This document shows positions 17,246 to 25,854 of a stretch of 64,000 bases of DNA, piece after piece (the first letter of the stretch is position 1; every line of letters starts with the position of its first letter). A program made the position numbers and the translations under genes. This DNA is from Acetobacteraceae bacterium (GTDB lineage Bacteria > Pseudomonadota > Alphaproteobacteria > Acetobacterales > Acetobacteraceae). The notes beneath the pieces are model-generated. The model was given only the letters and a program-made list of their open reading frames with translations, had not been told where the DNA came from and ran no database searches. Location of the stretch: assembly GCA_024280945.1 (NCBI GenBank), contig JAMXLO010000053.1, positions 1 through 64,000 of the forward strand. The letters run 5' to 3'.

Positions 17246-18019
17246 CTAGCCGATTAGACCTGGGCTCGGCAGCATCTGCTGCGACTTATAGACGGCCTGA
17301 GTGCGATTGGTGGCGCCCATCCTCCGCATGATGTTGCGGACGTGCACTTTCACCGTGCTCTCGCTCATGCCCAATTCGTAAGCGATGATCTTGTTGGCCT
17401 TTCCCTGACGCAGGTGGGCCAGCACGGTCATCTGCCGTGGCGTTAGCGTCGAAGATGTTTCGTCCGCTTCGGGATCCGCGCGCCTTGTGCGGCTCGCCAA
17501 CAGCGCCTCGACAGGCGCGATGGTTCCGCCGTCCTTGACCAACCGGATGGCGGCGATCGCCGCTGGCATGGCGGTGTTGGCGGTGGGAATGAAGCCTTGC
17601 GCACCACTCTTGATGGCGTCGCGAATGCTGGTCGGTTGCGAGGCGACGTTTGCGTCGGACAAGACGACGATCGGAGTTGCGGGAAACGCCTGCCGCAGCG
17701 CGTGGACTCGCTGCAGGACGGCTGCTTGCGACGAGCTTTCCTGATGCGAGTAATATAGGATCATGCGCAAATCCGTCCGCGCCGCATCGAGGCACTCCTG
17801 GACGCTGCCGAAGGACAGCATCGACAGCTCGGGAGACTGGACGCGCAGCGCCTGGATCAGGCAGTCACGACTGAAGCGAACGGAATCGATCAGCCCGACG
17901 AGGATGCTATCCCCCGCCGGGCTGTCTGCTGATCCGCCATGATTTCCCTCAAATCGGTTCTGCGCCGCATCATATCGGTCTCGCAATCTATGATCGGCAA
18001 TCCTGCCATACTCAACCAT
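17246..18019 (-). CDS. LuxR-family DNA-binding response regulator with atypical receiver
   Basis: 257 residues. The C-terminal LuxR/GerE HTH is clear (LTPRQMTVLAHLRQGKANK, then ELGMSESTVKVHVRNI). The N-terminal half aligns in pattern with a receiver domain, but the strand that should end in the phosphorylated aspartate reads LRMILYYSHQES, with no Asp. It is therefore probably phosphorylation-independent. The start at 18019 is the only ATG in the N-terminal part of the frame and has a poor ribosome-binding site. The upstream 18020-18231 region is conspicuously AT-rich and likely holds divergent promoters, including one for the secreted protein at 18232. Confidence 0.82.
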   Translation of the reverse strand: MVEYGRIADHRLRDRYDAAQNRFEGNHGGSADSPAGDSILVGLIDSVRFSRDCLIQALRVQSPELSMLSFGSVQECLDAARTDLRMILYYSHQESSSQAAVLQRVHALRQAFPATPIVVLSDANVASQPTSIRDAIKSGAQGFIPTANTAMPAAIAAIRLVKDGGTIAPVEALLASRTRRADPEADETSSTLTPRQMTVLAHLRQGKANKIIAYELGMSESTVKVHVRNIMRRMGATNRTQAVYKSQQMLPSPGLIG

Positions 18020-18231
18020 GTCGCTGCCTATCTAAAGAGTGAAAAACGTACTTCTTTCGAACTTATGTTGAAAAATAAACAATGCCTCACGGCTCTGTGT
18101 CAAGGTAAAAATGTGGATGTTCTAGGTGTTTTTGCTACAACTTTAGATTGTAGCACGCTGCCGCATGTGGGCCACAAAACTGCCGGCATTTGCGGTGAAT
18201 AAGGAAGCCGCTGATTGAGGAGGCGACCATC

Positions 18232-18546
18232 ATGCGTGCCGTGCCGAAAATCGCCGCCCGGCTGCTCGGTCTCGGGATAGCCGCCGCTGCCATAGGGCTT
18301 GCCACAACTCCGATGGCCCGCGCCGACTGGCACGGCGGTGGTGGGCACGGCCATGGTTGGTACGGCAGGGGACCCGTCTGGCACGGCGGCGGCTGGGGTT
18401 GGCACGGGGGCCGCTGGAGTTGCTGCTGGCGTAGCGGTGTGTTCATCGGAATCCCGCGCGTCTATGCACCGCCCCCAGTGTATTACCCACCGTATTACTA
18501 TCCGCCGCCGTATTACTCGCCTGCGCCCTACCCCTACGGCTATTAG
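18232..18546 (+). CDS. Gly/His/Trp/Tyr-rich secreted protein, function unknown
   Basis: 104 residues with GAGGAGG ahead of the ATG. A signal peptide covers about residues 1-31, ending ATTPMARA. The mature part has two low-complexity blocks: a Gly-His-Trp block (HGGGGHGHGWYGRG, GWGWHGGRW) with a CC pair, and a Pro-Tyr tail (PPPVYYPPYYYPPPYYSPAP). Such proteins are widespread in alphaproteobacteria without an assigned role; metal binding by the histidines or cell-surface association are guesses. It follows an AT-rich promoter-like region divergent from the luxR-type regulator, which may control it. Confidence 0.75.
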   Translation: MRAVPKIAARLLGLGIAAAAIGLATTPMARADWHGGGGHGHGWYGRGPVWHGGGWGWHGGRWSCCWRSGVFIGIPRVYAPPPVYYPPYYYPPPYYSPAPYPYGY

Positions 18547-18793
18547 GCCGGCTGCATCGCGTTCGGCAGCCTCATCGCATTCAGTCCGCACGGATCGGAT
18601 GAGGGTGTCGCTGGCTCCTTCGAGGGGGGCCGAGACCGGCACCTCCACTCATCGGATCCGGGGCACTCATGAACTCTTGCTCGATTGCGGAGCGTGTCGG
18701 TTGGGTGAACCGCGCTCGGCGGATGCTTGCCAGTCGCTGCTGATCGGCCGAAGCTGATGCTTGCTCGGATTATATCATTTGGAGGGAACAGTA

Positions 18794-19942
18794 ATGCGCT
18801 ACAACAGGATATCCGCCGACTGTCATCTCGACATGCCTTGGATGCCGCCGACACTCTTTACCGAGAACGCGTCGCGCGAAATGAAGGACCGCATGCCGTA
18901 CGTGACGGACGGGCCGGATGGGCCGATGTGGGTGACCAAGAACGGCGCGAATTTTGGCCTGAAGAATGGCGTTGGTCCGAGTGGCGCGAAGCTGGTGCCG
19001 GGCCAGAACCGGCGCGTGGATATCATGGCCGAGACCGGCCTGTTCGAGGACGGCAAGAAGGACATCCGCCGCGTCAGTGATCCACATCTGCGTGCCAAGG
19101 ACATGGACCGCGATGGCGTCGACGCCGAAGTGATCTTCGGCATTCTCGGCTCGGCTTCGAAGCTGCAGGATAATGAAGCCGCGGCCGAGATGTTTAGAAT
19201 TTACAATGACTGGCTCAAGGATTTCTGCAGCCACTATCCGGATCGGCACATCGGCCTTGCCTGCTTGCCCTATGGCGACATCGACTGGGCAGTGCAGGAG
19301 ATCCACCGCTGCGCCAAGCTGGGCCTGAAGGGGCTGGAGCTGTCGTGCTCATGGGACATGGAGCCGATGTGGCATCCGTGCTGGGAGCCGCTGTGGAAGG
19401 CGGTCGATGAGGTGCAATTGCCGCTGCACTTCCACACTTTCCCCACCACGCCGCCGCGCGCGCGTGAAATGACATCGGGCCAGGTGCGCCGTGCCGCGAT
19501 GTTCACCGGCGTCTCGGCATTCCAGATGGGACTGATCCACATCCTGGCGGCGATGATGGGTGCCGGAGTATTCGAGCGCTATCCGCGCCTGCGCGTGTCC
19601 TTCGGCGAAAGCGGCATCGGCTGGATCCCTTATGCGCTCGACCGCATGGACTTCGAATTCGAGGATCGCTTCCGCGACCTGATGAAGCTGAAACCGTCCG
19701 AATACTGGCAGCGGCAGTGCAAGGCCACGTTCCAGTTCGACCCGATCGGGCCGAAGCTGCTCAACGTGAACAACCTGATGACCGTCGACACGCTGATGTG
19801 GGGTTCGGACTATCCGCACACTGACGGCATCTGGCCGGAATCGACCAAGTATATCGACGAGCAGTTCCAAGGGCTGTCGCCCGAGGATGTGCGCAAGATC
19901 ACCTGCGACAATGCCGCCAAGTTCTACAATCTGACCAACTGA
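18794..19942 (+). CDS. Amidohydrolase family protein
   Basis: 382 residues of the amidohydrolase-2 (ACMSD-like) metal-dependent TIM barrel. The N-terminal metal site is a variant, ISADCHLDMPWMPP, where HxH is usual. Later landmarks are LHFHTFPTT, SFGESGIGWIPYALDR and the C-terminal SDYPHTDGIWPES with the metal-binding Asp. Family members hydrolyse or decarboxylate small acids. The start at 18794 has GGAGGG 8 bases upstream; the frame extends a further 11 codons upstream without support. It appears to be monocistronic, so the substrate cannot be inferred. Confidence 0.88.
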   Translation: MRYNRISADCHLDMPWMPPTLFTENASREMKDRMPYVTDGPDGPMWVTKNGANFGLKNGVGPSGAKLVPGQNRRVDIMAETGLFEDGKKDIRRVSDPHLRAKDMDRDGVDAEVIFGILGSASKLQDNEAAAEMFRIYNDWLKDFCSHYPDRHIGLACLPYGDIDWAVQEIHRCAKLGLKGLELSCSWDMEPMWHPCWEPLWKAVDEVQLPLHFHTFPTTPPRAREMTSGQVRRAAMFTGVSAFQMGLIHILAAMMGAGVFERYPRLRVSFGESGIGWIPYALDRMDFEFEDRFRDLMKLKPSEYWQRQCKATFQFDPIGPKLLNVNNLMTVDTLMWGSDYPHTDGIWPESTKYIDEQFQGLSPEDVRKITCDNAAKFYNLTN

Positions 19943-20000
19943 GGCGCGACTGTCAGGAAAGGGTGCGGTTACCGAATAACGTGGCCGCCCCTATCCGCTG

Positions 20001-20492
20001 TCAGAAGATACCGGCGGCGAGACCTGCAGCGAGTGTCGCCCCGATCTCCCTGCACCGTTCCAGATCATCGGCACCAATTTGCTTCGGCGCCAGAATCGTC
20101 TCCGGCGTCTGCGCGTGCGTGCAGACGATCAGCGGATCGGCAACGGCGCGCAGCCGCCACCCGGTGACGATGCGTGCGATCTGGCGGGCTGCATTCTCGC
20201 CGTCACTGCCGGCGCATATCAGGGTGGCGTATGGACGGCCGTTGATACCGTCGAGCACGGCGTAGTAGGTGCGGTCGAAAAACTCCTTCATCTGGCCGGC
20301 CAGCGCAGCGAGGTTCTCCGGACAGGCGAAGATATATCCGTCCGCCGTGAGCAGGTCCGGACCATCGGCGTCGGTTGCTGCGACCAGGCGAACGTCGACA
20401 CCGGATTCGCTCCGCGCTCCGCGCGCAGCAGCCTCGGCCATCTGGCGAGTGCCACCGGTGCGCGAGTGCCAGACGATCAGCAGTGTCTTCAC
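20001..20492 (-). CDS. Flavodoxin-fold NAD(P)H/FMN-dependent protein
   Basis: 163 residues beginning MKTLLIVWHSRTGGTRQMAEAA, the phosphate-binding loop of flavodoxin-like proteins (S/T-rich after the first strand). YIFACPENLAALAGQMKEFFDR near residue 53 is the flavin-contacting loop of the NADPH-dependent FMN reductase/WrbA-like group. It probably binds FMN and reduces quinones or other acceptors in the cytoplasm. It is a single gene, convergent with the amidohydrolase. Confidence 0.85.
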   Translation of the reverse strand: MKTLLIVWHSRTGGTRQMAEAAARGARSESGVDVRLVAATDADGPDLLTADGYIFACPENLAALAGQMKEFFDRTYYAVLDGINGRPYATLICAGSDGENAARQIARIVTGWRLRAVADPLIVCTHAQTPETILAPKQIGADDLERCREIGATLAAGLAAGIF

Positions 20493-20644
20493 GCGATGCC
20501 CCGCTGGAGCGTCGCTGGGATCGTCCGTGACGACGACGGGTCCATAGCATCCAGCCTACGCCACCATGGTGACGCCAGCGAGGGCGCGGGGCACCCGGCT
20601 GCTACGGCAGTGAGGCAGGTCTGGAGCTTGGCGACCAGCCAGCG

Positions 20645-21541
20645 CTAGCGCGCATCTCTTCCCGGCAGCGTGGTTCCAACCATCGCATCGAGTTGCTGCA
20701 TCCTTTGCGCAGCCTCCCGGTCACCGAGCGCGGCGGCTCTCTCGTACCAGCTGGCAGCCATCGTTACATCCGGTCGCATGCCTATGATACCGAGCTTGCC
20801 GACGTAGCCCGGGTCGTAGGTCCGGGCCAGCCCCTTCGCTGCGGCGGCATTGCCGAGATTGGCAGCCTGCTCGTAAAGCTTGCGGGCCGCCGATATGTCT
20901 TTGATCGCCAGCATCGCATCGCCGCGGCTGGCCAGCAGCGCGGCTGTCTCGTCCTGCATCCGGGGAGCACGCAACGGGGGCGACTGTTTCGGCGGCGCCA
21001 ATGCGAACACGGCATCGCCTGTCGGATCCCTGACCGGCGCCGCTGCGGGCTCGATCCGCGGCGGTGGGACATTACTCGCGTTGGGCTCGGTGGTCAGGGG
21101 CGGAACTGCCTGCACCGCCACGGCCGCAGGTTTCGCATCTTGTGTGGCAGCGTGCATCGCGCTGCGCTGCAACAGCTCCTGCGCCATGTCGCCGAATGCC
21201 CGCAGGTCGAATGCCACGATTTCGTGTCCGGCCTGGCGTTCGGTTTCGGCCCGGCTCTCGGAAAGGCGGACGAAGTCTTCCAAGGCGCGCGCCATGCCCG
21301 GTGTCATCTCCTGCACGCGCTTGCGGATCCCCTCCCATGTGACCAGCGCATTGTCTTCGAGTGGCGACACTGTACGGCCAGCAACGATCTGCTGTACGAC
21401 CTTCAGCAACAGCACTGTACTCTCTCGATCCGGCGCAACCCCTTGCTTTGCCGGCCGATCGTCTGCCAGAGCCGTCGTCGCGGTGACCACGAGGAGGCCG
21501 AGATAGAGGGCGGGCAGCAGGACCGAACGGAGAAGTGTCAT
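20645..21541 (-). CDS. Sel1-repeat periplasmic protein coupled to a TAXI binding protein
   Basis: 298 residues. A signal peptide (LPALYLGLLVVTATTALA) is followed by a helical region and, from about residue 195, Sel1-like repeats (ISAARKLYEQAANLGNAAAAKGL and MAASWYERAAALGDREAAQRM). Sel1 repeats mediate protein-protein contacts. The start overlaps the stop of the upstream TAXI protein gene (ATGA at 21538-21541), so the products are made together and probably act together in the periplasm. The middle section is proline- and alanine-rich linker. The function is unknown. Confidence 0.75.
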   Translation of the reverse strand: MTLLRSVLLPALYLGLLVVTATTALADDRPAKQGVAPDRESTVLLLKVVQQIVAGRTVSPLEDNALVTWEGIRKRVQEMTPGMARALEDFVRLSESRAETERQAGHEIVAFDLRAFGDMAQELLQRSAMHAATQDAKPAAVAVQAVPPLTTEPNASNVPPPRIEPAAAPVRDPTGDAVFALAPPKQSPPLRAPRMQDETAALLASRGDAMLAIKDISAARKLYEQAANLGNAAAAKGLARTYDPGYVGKLGIIGMRPDVTMAASWYERAAALGDREAAQRMQQLDAMVGTTLPGRDAR

Positions 21542-22659
21542 TGGGGTGCGCCCATTCGTTGCTTGTCCCAGGAGAGGAACTGACGGAACAACTCCTCCTT
21601 GGCAGAGTCGGACAGGCTGCCGCCGACCCTGGCGTCCGACAGAAACGCAGCGAACCGTGCCTGGGTTGTGGGCTGGGCCACGCTCGGATTGGCATGTTGC
21701 GTCAGCCAGTCCTGTGCGGCCTGAAAACGGGTCCAGCCAGGAACTTCCGCCGTCAGGTTGACTTCACGCCACTTCGGATGCCGCGGCGGCTGCAGGAATT
21801 GATCGAACTTGCTGAAAAATGCATCCACAAACCGCGCCACCTTGTTGTAGCGCTCGGTATGGGACTGCCACGCGAATACCGCCATGACATCGCCGACCGC
21901 AAGCGTTGCGACCGTTTCCTCCACCGGCACCAGTGCCGGGTACATATCGTGAGTGAGCTGATCTGGCAGATAGGTCTGCGCCAGTGTTTGATTCAAATCG
22001 ATCGGCAGGAGGTGCAGTCCGTCCGTGCTGCCGAGACGCGCGAACAGCGGAACCGGCGCTCCCGCAACCTGAACGATCGCAGCGATCTCGCCCTGCTTCA
22101 GTGCTTCCAGCCCGTCGACCTGCTTGCGATGTTCAATCTTTGGCTTGATATTGAGCGCATCGAATAGGATCGCGGCGGTCATCGCAGACCCGCTGCCCGC
22201 CACGTCGACATTCACACGCTGGTCGTTCAGATCCTGAAGGCTCGATATGTCCTTGCGGGCCAGAACGTGGATTTCCTCATCATAGAGTTTCGCAATGTAG
22301 CGAATACTTTGCGTGAGCGTCGGATATAGATTGTGTTGTTTTGCATAGGTCAGTGCATCGGCCTGGACAAATCCGACATCGATACCGCGCAAATAGAGAA
22401 TGTCGCTCAAGTTTTGCAACGAGCCTTTACCGATGATCGGCAGGACACGTAACGTTCCGTCATCGAGTATAGTCAGATCGGCGGCGGTCTGCGCGTAGGT
22501 TCCGCCCTCCATTCCGGAAATAATTCCAACCGTACCTTGGTTAGCGCGATATACTTCGCTTGCTGGTTGCTGCTGAGCGCTGGCACCAACTGCAAAGCTG
22601 GCAAACAGAACGATTGTCAAAATGATGTGCCACACACCCACCCCCTTGTCACCGTTCAC
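21538..22659 (-). CDS. TAXI-family TRAP-type solute-binding protein
   Basis: 373 residues with a signal peptide ending ASAQQQPA. The TAXI pattern is visible: GTVGIISGMEGGTYAQTAADL, the SLQNLSDILYLRGIDVGFVQAD segment, and DQRVNVDVAGSGSAMTA. Known TAXI proteins deliver a ligand such as glutamate to a fused 4TM-12TM TRAP permease. No permease gene is present nearby; the only partner is the downstream Sel1 protein. It may therefore be a sensor or work with a distant permease. The upstream 141 bases to the CoA-transferase gene show no other gene. Confidence 0.85.
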   Translation of the reverse strand: MNGDKGVGVWHIILTIVLFASFAVGASAQQQPASEVYRANQGTVGIISGMEGGTYAQTAADLTILDDGTLRVLPIIGKGSLQNLSDILYLRGIDVGFVQADALTYAKQHNLYPTLTQSIRYIAKLYDEEIHVLARKDISSLQDLNDQRVNVDVAGSGSAMTAAILFDALNIKPKIEHRKQVDGLEALKQGEIAAIVQVAGAPVPLFARLGSTDGLHLLPIDLNQTLAQTYLPDQLTHDMYPALVPVEETVATLAVGDVMAVFAWQSHTERYNKVARFVDAFFSKFDQFLQPPRHPKWREVNLTAEVPGWTRFQAAQDWLTQHANPSVAQPTTQARFAAFLSDARVGGSLSDSAKEELFRQFLSWDKQRMGAPQ

Positions 22660-22800
22660 TGCAGCCCAAATCCACTATGGCCAAGGACGCAGGGAATACC
22701 CGCTTCGACTTTAGGTTGTCTTATTTCAGCTCTGGGGGCTGGTTGCAATTGTTATCGGCAGGCCGTGGGCACAAAGCGGAAGAGGAAGGTTCGCCCCAGA

Positions 22801-24003
22801 TCAGACCACGCCTTCTCGTCGCAACGCCGCCACTGCATCTGGGCTGAAGCCAATCTCGGTCAATACTTCGTCGGTATGAGCACCGAGTGGCGGGGGAGCG
22901 TGATCCAGCCTGCCGCCGCCATGCGCCATCTGGAAACCGGAACCCATCAGACGCAGCGGGCCGTATTCCGTGTCGACGGTCTGCATCGCACCGCGTGCCA
23001 CGATCTGTGGATGCGCGATCACCTCCTCGATGCGCCAGATGCTGGCGCACGGCGCACCGGCATCGTTGAGACGCTTCTCCCAGGTCTTGGCGTCAGCGCT
23101 TGCCAGCGCTTCCTCAATGACCGCGCGCAGCGCGGTTTCGTGCTCCTTGCGCTGAAACCAGTCGCTGAAGCGCGGATCATCCAGCACGTCCGCACGGTCG
23201 AGTGCGGTCATCAGCGCCTCATACTGGCGGTCGCTGTTGACCGCCAGTAGCAGCCAGCTCTCTTTGGCGCGGAACAGATTGGCGGTGACCTTGCGGCTGA
23301 TCGCCTGGTTGCCGAATTGCTCCTGCCGGTGCCCGGCGACAGTAAAGTCCGCGACCTGCGTGGACAGGAAGGCAAGGCTCGCCTCCAGCATCGACACGTC
23401 GACGAACTGGCCTTCACCGGTGTGCGTCCGCTGATACAGCGCGGAGGAAACGGCGAATGCGGCGGTCATGCCGGACAGGACGTCGCACACCGCGAAGCCC
23501 GCACGCGTCGGCCCCATCTCCTTATGTCCGGTCAACGACATAATTCCCGACAGCGCTTGAATCTTACCGTCATAGCCCGCCTCGTTGCGATACGGACCGC
23601 TCGCGCCGAAGCCGGAGATCGTGCAATAGATCAGCTTCGGGTTGATGGCGCTGAGTGCCTGATAGCCGATCCCCAGGCGGTCCATGACGCCGGGCCGAAA
23701 ATTCTCCATGACGACGTCGGCGCGCGCCACCAGGCGCGAAATGATCTCGATAGCGGCCGGGTTCTGCAGATCGAGGGTCAGGCTACGCTTGTTGCCGTTG
23801 ATCGCCAGCCACGACGGCGCCATGTCGCGGTCGGCCCACTCGCGGGCGAGTGGCGTGCGGCGCATGTCCTCGCCTTCGCGTCGCTCCACCTTGATGACGT
23901 CTGCGCCGAGCAGCGCGAGTTGATAACTGCCATACGGCCCCGCCAGCACCTGGGTGAAGTCGAGGACGCGGATGTTGGCAAATGGCCGCGTGCCGGGTGT
24001 CAC
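22801..24003 (-). CDS. CaiB/BaiF family CoA-transferase
   Basis: 400 residues of a class III CoA-transferase: RVLDFTQVLAGPYGSYQLALLGADVIKVE at the N-terminus, ENFRPGVMDRLGIGY, and GYDGKIQALSG with the catalytic aspartate. Such enzymes move CoA between carboxylic acids. The start is a GTG at 24003 that overlaps the TGA of the upstream GrdB-like gene (GTGA), preceded by GAGAAGG. The open frame to 24120 lies inside that gene and is rejected. Coupling to a GrdB-like gene suggests one catabolic step sequence, with unknown substrate. Confidence 0.9.
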   Translation of the reverse strand: MTPGTRPFANIRVLDFTQVLAGPYGSYQLALLGADVIKVERREGEDMRRTPLAREWADRDMAPSWLAINGNKRSLTLDLQNPAAIEIISRLVARADVVMENFRPGVMDRLGIGYQALSAINPKLIYCTISGFGASGPYRNEAGYDGKIQALSGIMSLTGHKEMGPTRAGFAVCDVLSGMTAAFAVSSALYQRTHTGEGQFVDVSMLEASLAFLSTQVADFTVAGHRQEQFGNQAISRKVTANLFRAKESWLLLAVNSDRQYEALMTALDRADVLDDPRFSDWFQRKEHETALRAVIEEALASADAKTWEKRLNDAGAPCASIWRIEEVIAHPQIVARGAMQTVDTEYGPLRLMGSGFQMAHGGGRLDHAPPPLGAHTDEVLTEIGFSPDAVAALRREGVV

Positions 24004-24938
24004 GCGGCCTTCTCCACCCGCAGCGTGCGCGCGATCGCCTTCTGCTCGTCGAATTCCCGCCGCCGCCGCGCCAGTTCCTCCGGAGGAATGCGCTGCACGT
24101 TCAGGTAGTCGAGCTTCCACGTCGCGTCGTCGCTCCAGCGCAGAGGCGACTGCATTGTCGTGCGCGGGCCTGGCGCCGCCTCCAGCACCTGCAGCGCGAG
24201 TTCCAGCGTGCGGTCCTGAGAGGCCACGTCATGCGGCTTGCCGGCGCTGTTGCCCAGCGGAAAGTCGCTGAACAGGAAGCGTGGCACCGCGGCGTGCTCG
24301 ACGATGTCCTTGGCACAGCCCATCACCACGGTGGCAATGCCATTTGCCTCCAGGTGGCGGGCAACCAGGCTGCAGGTCTGGTGGCAAACCGGGCAGTTCG
24401 GCACCAGGATCGCCGCATCGGCGCCGTCCTCCTGGCAACGGCGCAGGATCTCGGGGGCATCGGTCTCCACCGTGACCCGGTGACTGCGGTTGGTCGGCGC
24501 GCCATGGAAGTGTGCGGTCACCGACCCGACCCGACCGGCGGCCACCGCGCGTCGCAGCGCCGGCAGCGGAAACCATGTGCCGCTGTCCTCGGCCGATGTG
24601 TGGGTGCGGTCGTAGCCGATATGCGATATCCGCAGGTCGTGGGATTGCGACGTGTCGCGGGAATACACCTGATAGAACTTGGCCCCGCCGTTATAGGGGG
24701 CGCCAGGTCCCTGGTCGCCTTTGTCCGGCCGGTACGGTGCCGCGGTGGTCACGATGGTCACGCGCGATTGTGCCAGCGGCTTGCGCAGCGGGGTGAATGG
24801 CGCCCCGACATAATGTCCCCAGCGATATGGCGTCGTGTAGCCGATCGCCGCGTAGTACTCCCGAGTCCGTTGCATGTAGGGGATCGGCGCGTCGTAGTCA
24901 GGGGCGAAGCCGAGAAGCGTATCGAGGTCGCGGTCCAT
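24000..24938 (-). CDS. Glycine/betaine reductase selenoprotein B (GrdB)-like protein with cysteine instead of selenocysteine
   Basis: 312 residues resembling the GrdB/PrdB-type reductase subunits that in anaerobes act on glycine, sarcosine, betaine or proline. The catalytic region reads VPNCPVCHQTC, so cysteines occupy positions where selenocysteine is used in the canonical enzymes; no in-frame TGA is present. Near the N-terminus, VTIVTTAAPYRPDKGDQGP and RISHIGYDRT fit the family. In an aerobic alphaproteobacterium the true reaction is unknown. It is translationally coupled to the CaiB-type CoA-transferase, which suggests that both act on the same amino-acid- or betaine-like compound. Confidence 0.75.
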   Translation of the reverse strand: MDRDLDTLLGFAPDYDAPIPYMQRTREYYAAIGYTTPYRWGHYVGAPFTPLRKPLAQSRVTIVTTAAPYRPDKGDQGPGAPYNGGAKFYQVYSRDTSQSHDLRISHIGYDRTHTSAEDSGTWFPLPALRRAVAAGRVGSVTAHFHGAPTNRSHRVTVETDAPEILRRCQEDGADAAILVPNCPVCHQTCSLVARHLEANGIATVVMGCAKDIVEHAAVPRFLFSDFPLGNSAGKPHDVASQDRTLELALQVLEAAPGPRTTMQSPLRWSDDATWKLDYLNVQRIPPEELARRRREFDEQKAIARTLRVEKAA

Positions 24939-25095
24939 GATGGCTCTCCGAGAGGCGGGCCGAGCCTAGGTGACAGGTCGGCCCCGGGCAATTCTCCGTC
25001 GCGATTGCGCAAACAACTGGCTTCGGCCACCACGGCCATGCACTAATCGCGGCGTGGGTCTGGTTCCATCTCCTACGGTGCTGAGTGTCGACGAA

Positions 25096-25830
25096 ATGGG
25101 TCGTATCGCGCCGCCGATCTTCACTTCCGTGGGCCGCGGCGGCGTCAATGCCCCGGGCGATGTGTTCGTCATTCAGTCATTGCTGAACGACCGGCTGCCC
25201 AAGCCGCACGCGCCTCTCGCAATGACCGGCGTCGTGGACGTTGGCACCACGCTTGCGATCGAGACCTATCAGGCGGCCATCCTGCAAATGACCCCGCCGT
25301 CGGGCCGTATCGATCCAGGGAGCGCGACCTATTACGCCCTTGCCGCCAGGCCGTTGGTCGAGGGCGCGCGTCCGACGCCAACCGGGCATTTCGGCGAAGT
25401 GCCGGCCGACGTCGCCAACGCTGCGGTTGCCTCGCGCAACAAATGGACTGTGCCGGCGTCGGTCACTGTCGCACAATGGGCGGTGGAAAGCGCCTGGGGA
25501 GCTTCGATGCCACCAGGCAGCAACAACCCGTTCGGTATCAAGGCGGTGGGCGACCAGCCCGCGGTGGAGAGCCCGACACGCGAGGTGATCAACGGCGAAA
25601 GCATCAAGATCAGCGCTCGCTTCCGCATATTCGAGTCACTGACGCAGGCGTTCGACGAACATGGTCGCCTGCTGGCGACATCTCCGGTCTACAAGGGCGC
25701 GATGAAACAGATCGGGAGCCCGGAAGCCTTCGCCGACGCGCTGACCGGCGTCTACGCAACTGATCCCAACTATGGCTTTACGCTGAAATGGGTGATGGAA
25801 CACTACGGCCTGGGCCAATACGACCGGTAG
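25096..25830 (+). CDS. Peptidoglycan glucosaminidase with N-terminal peptidoglycan-binding-like domain, next to type VI genes
   Basis: About 244 residues. The N-terminal part (VGRGGVNAPGDVFVIQSLLND, then AIETYQAAIL) is a peptidoglycan-binding-1-like domain. The C-terminal part is a FlgJ-type N-acetylglucosaminidase domain: VTVAQWAVESAWGASMPPGSNNPFGIK contains the catalytic glutamate, and FRIFESLTQAFDEHGRLL follows. No signal peptide is visible. It stands 24 bases ahead of tssL on the same strand, so it is a candidate type VI-associated cell-wall hydrolase or effector. The start is uncertain: ATG 25096 is used, and GTG 25054 or 25078 are alternatives; none has a good site. Confidence 0.75.
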   Translation: MGRIAPPIFTSVGRGGVNAPGDVFVIQSLLNDRLPKPHAPLAMTGVVDVGTTLAIETYQAAILQMTPPSGRIDPGSATYYALAARPLVEGARPTPTGHFGEVPADVANAAVASRNKWTVPASVTVAQWAVESAWGASMPPGSNNPFGIKAVGDQPAVESPTREVINGESIKISARFRIFESLTQAFDEHGRLLATSPVYKGAMKQIGSPEAFADALTGVYATDPNYGFTLKWVMEHYGLGQYDR

Positions 25831-25854
25831 AGGTGCCGGTCAGAGAGGTGGCCA

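Noticed and set aside
17939-18202. 87-residue plus-strand frame
   Set aside because: It is antisense to the LuxR-type gene start and runs through an AT-rich promoter-like region; no ribosome-binding site.
24000-24938. Selenoprotein with in-frame TGA
   Set aside because: The family's selenocysteine region has ordinary cysteine codons and the only TGA is the terminal stop.
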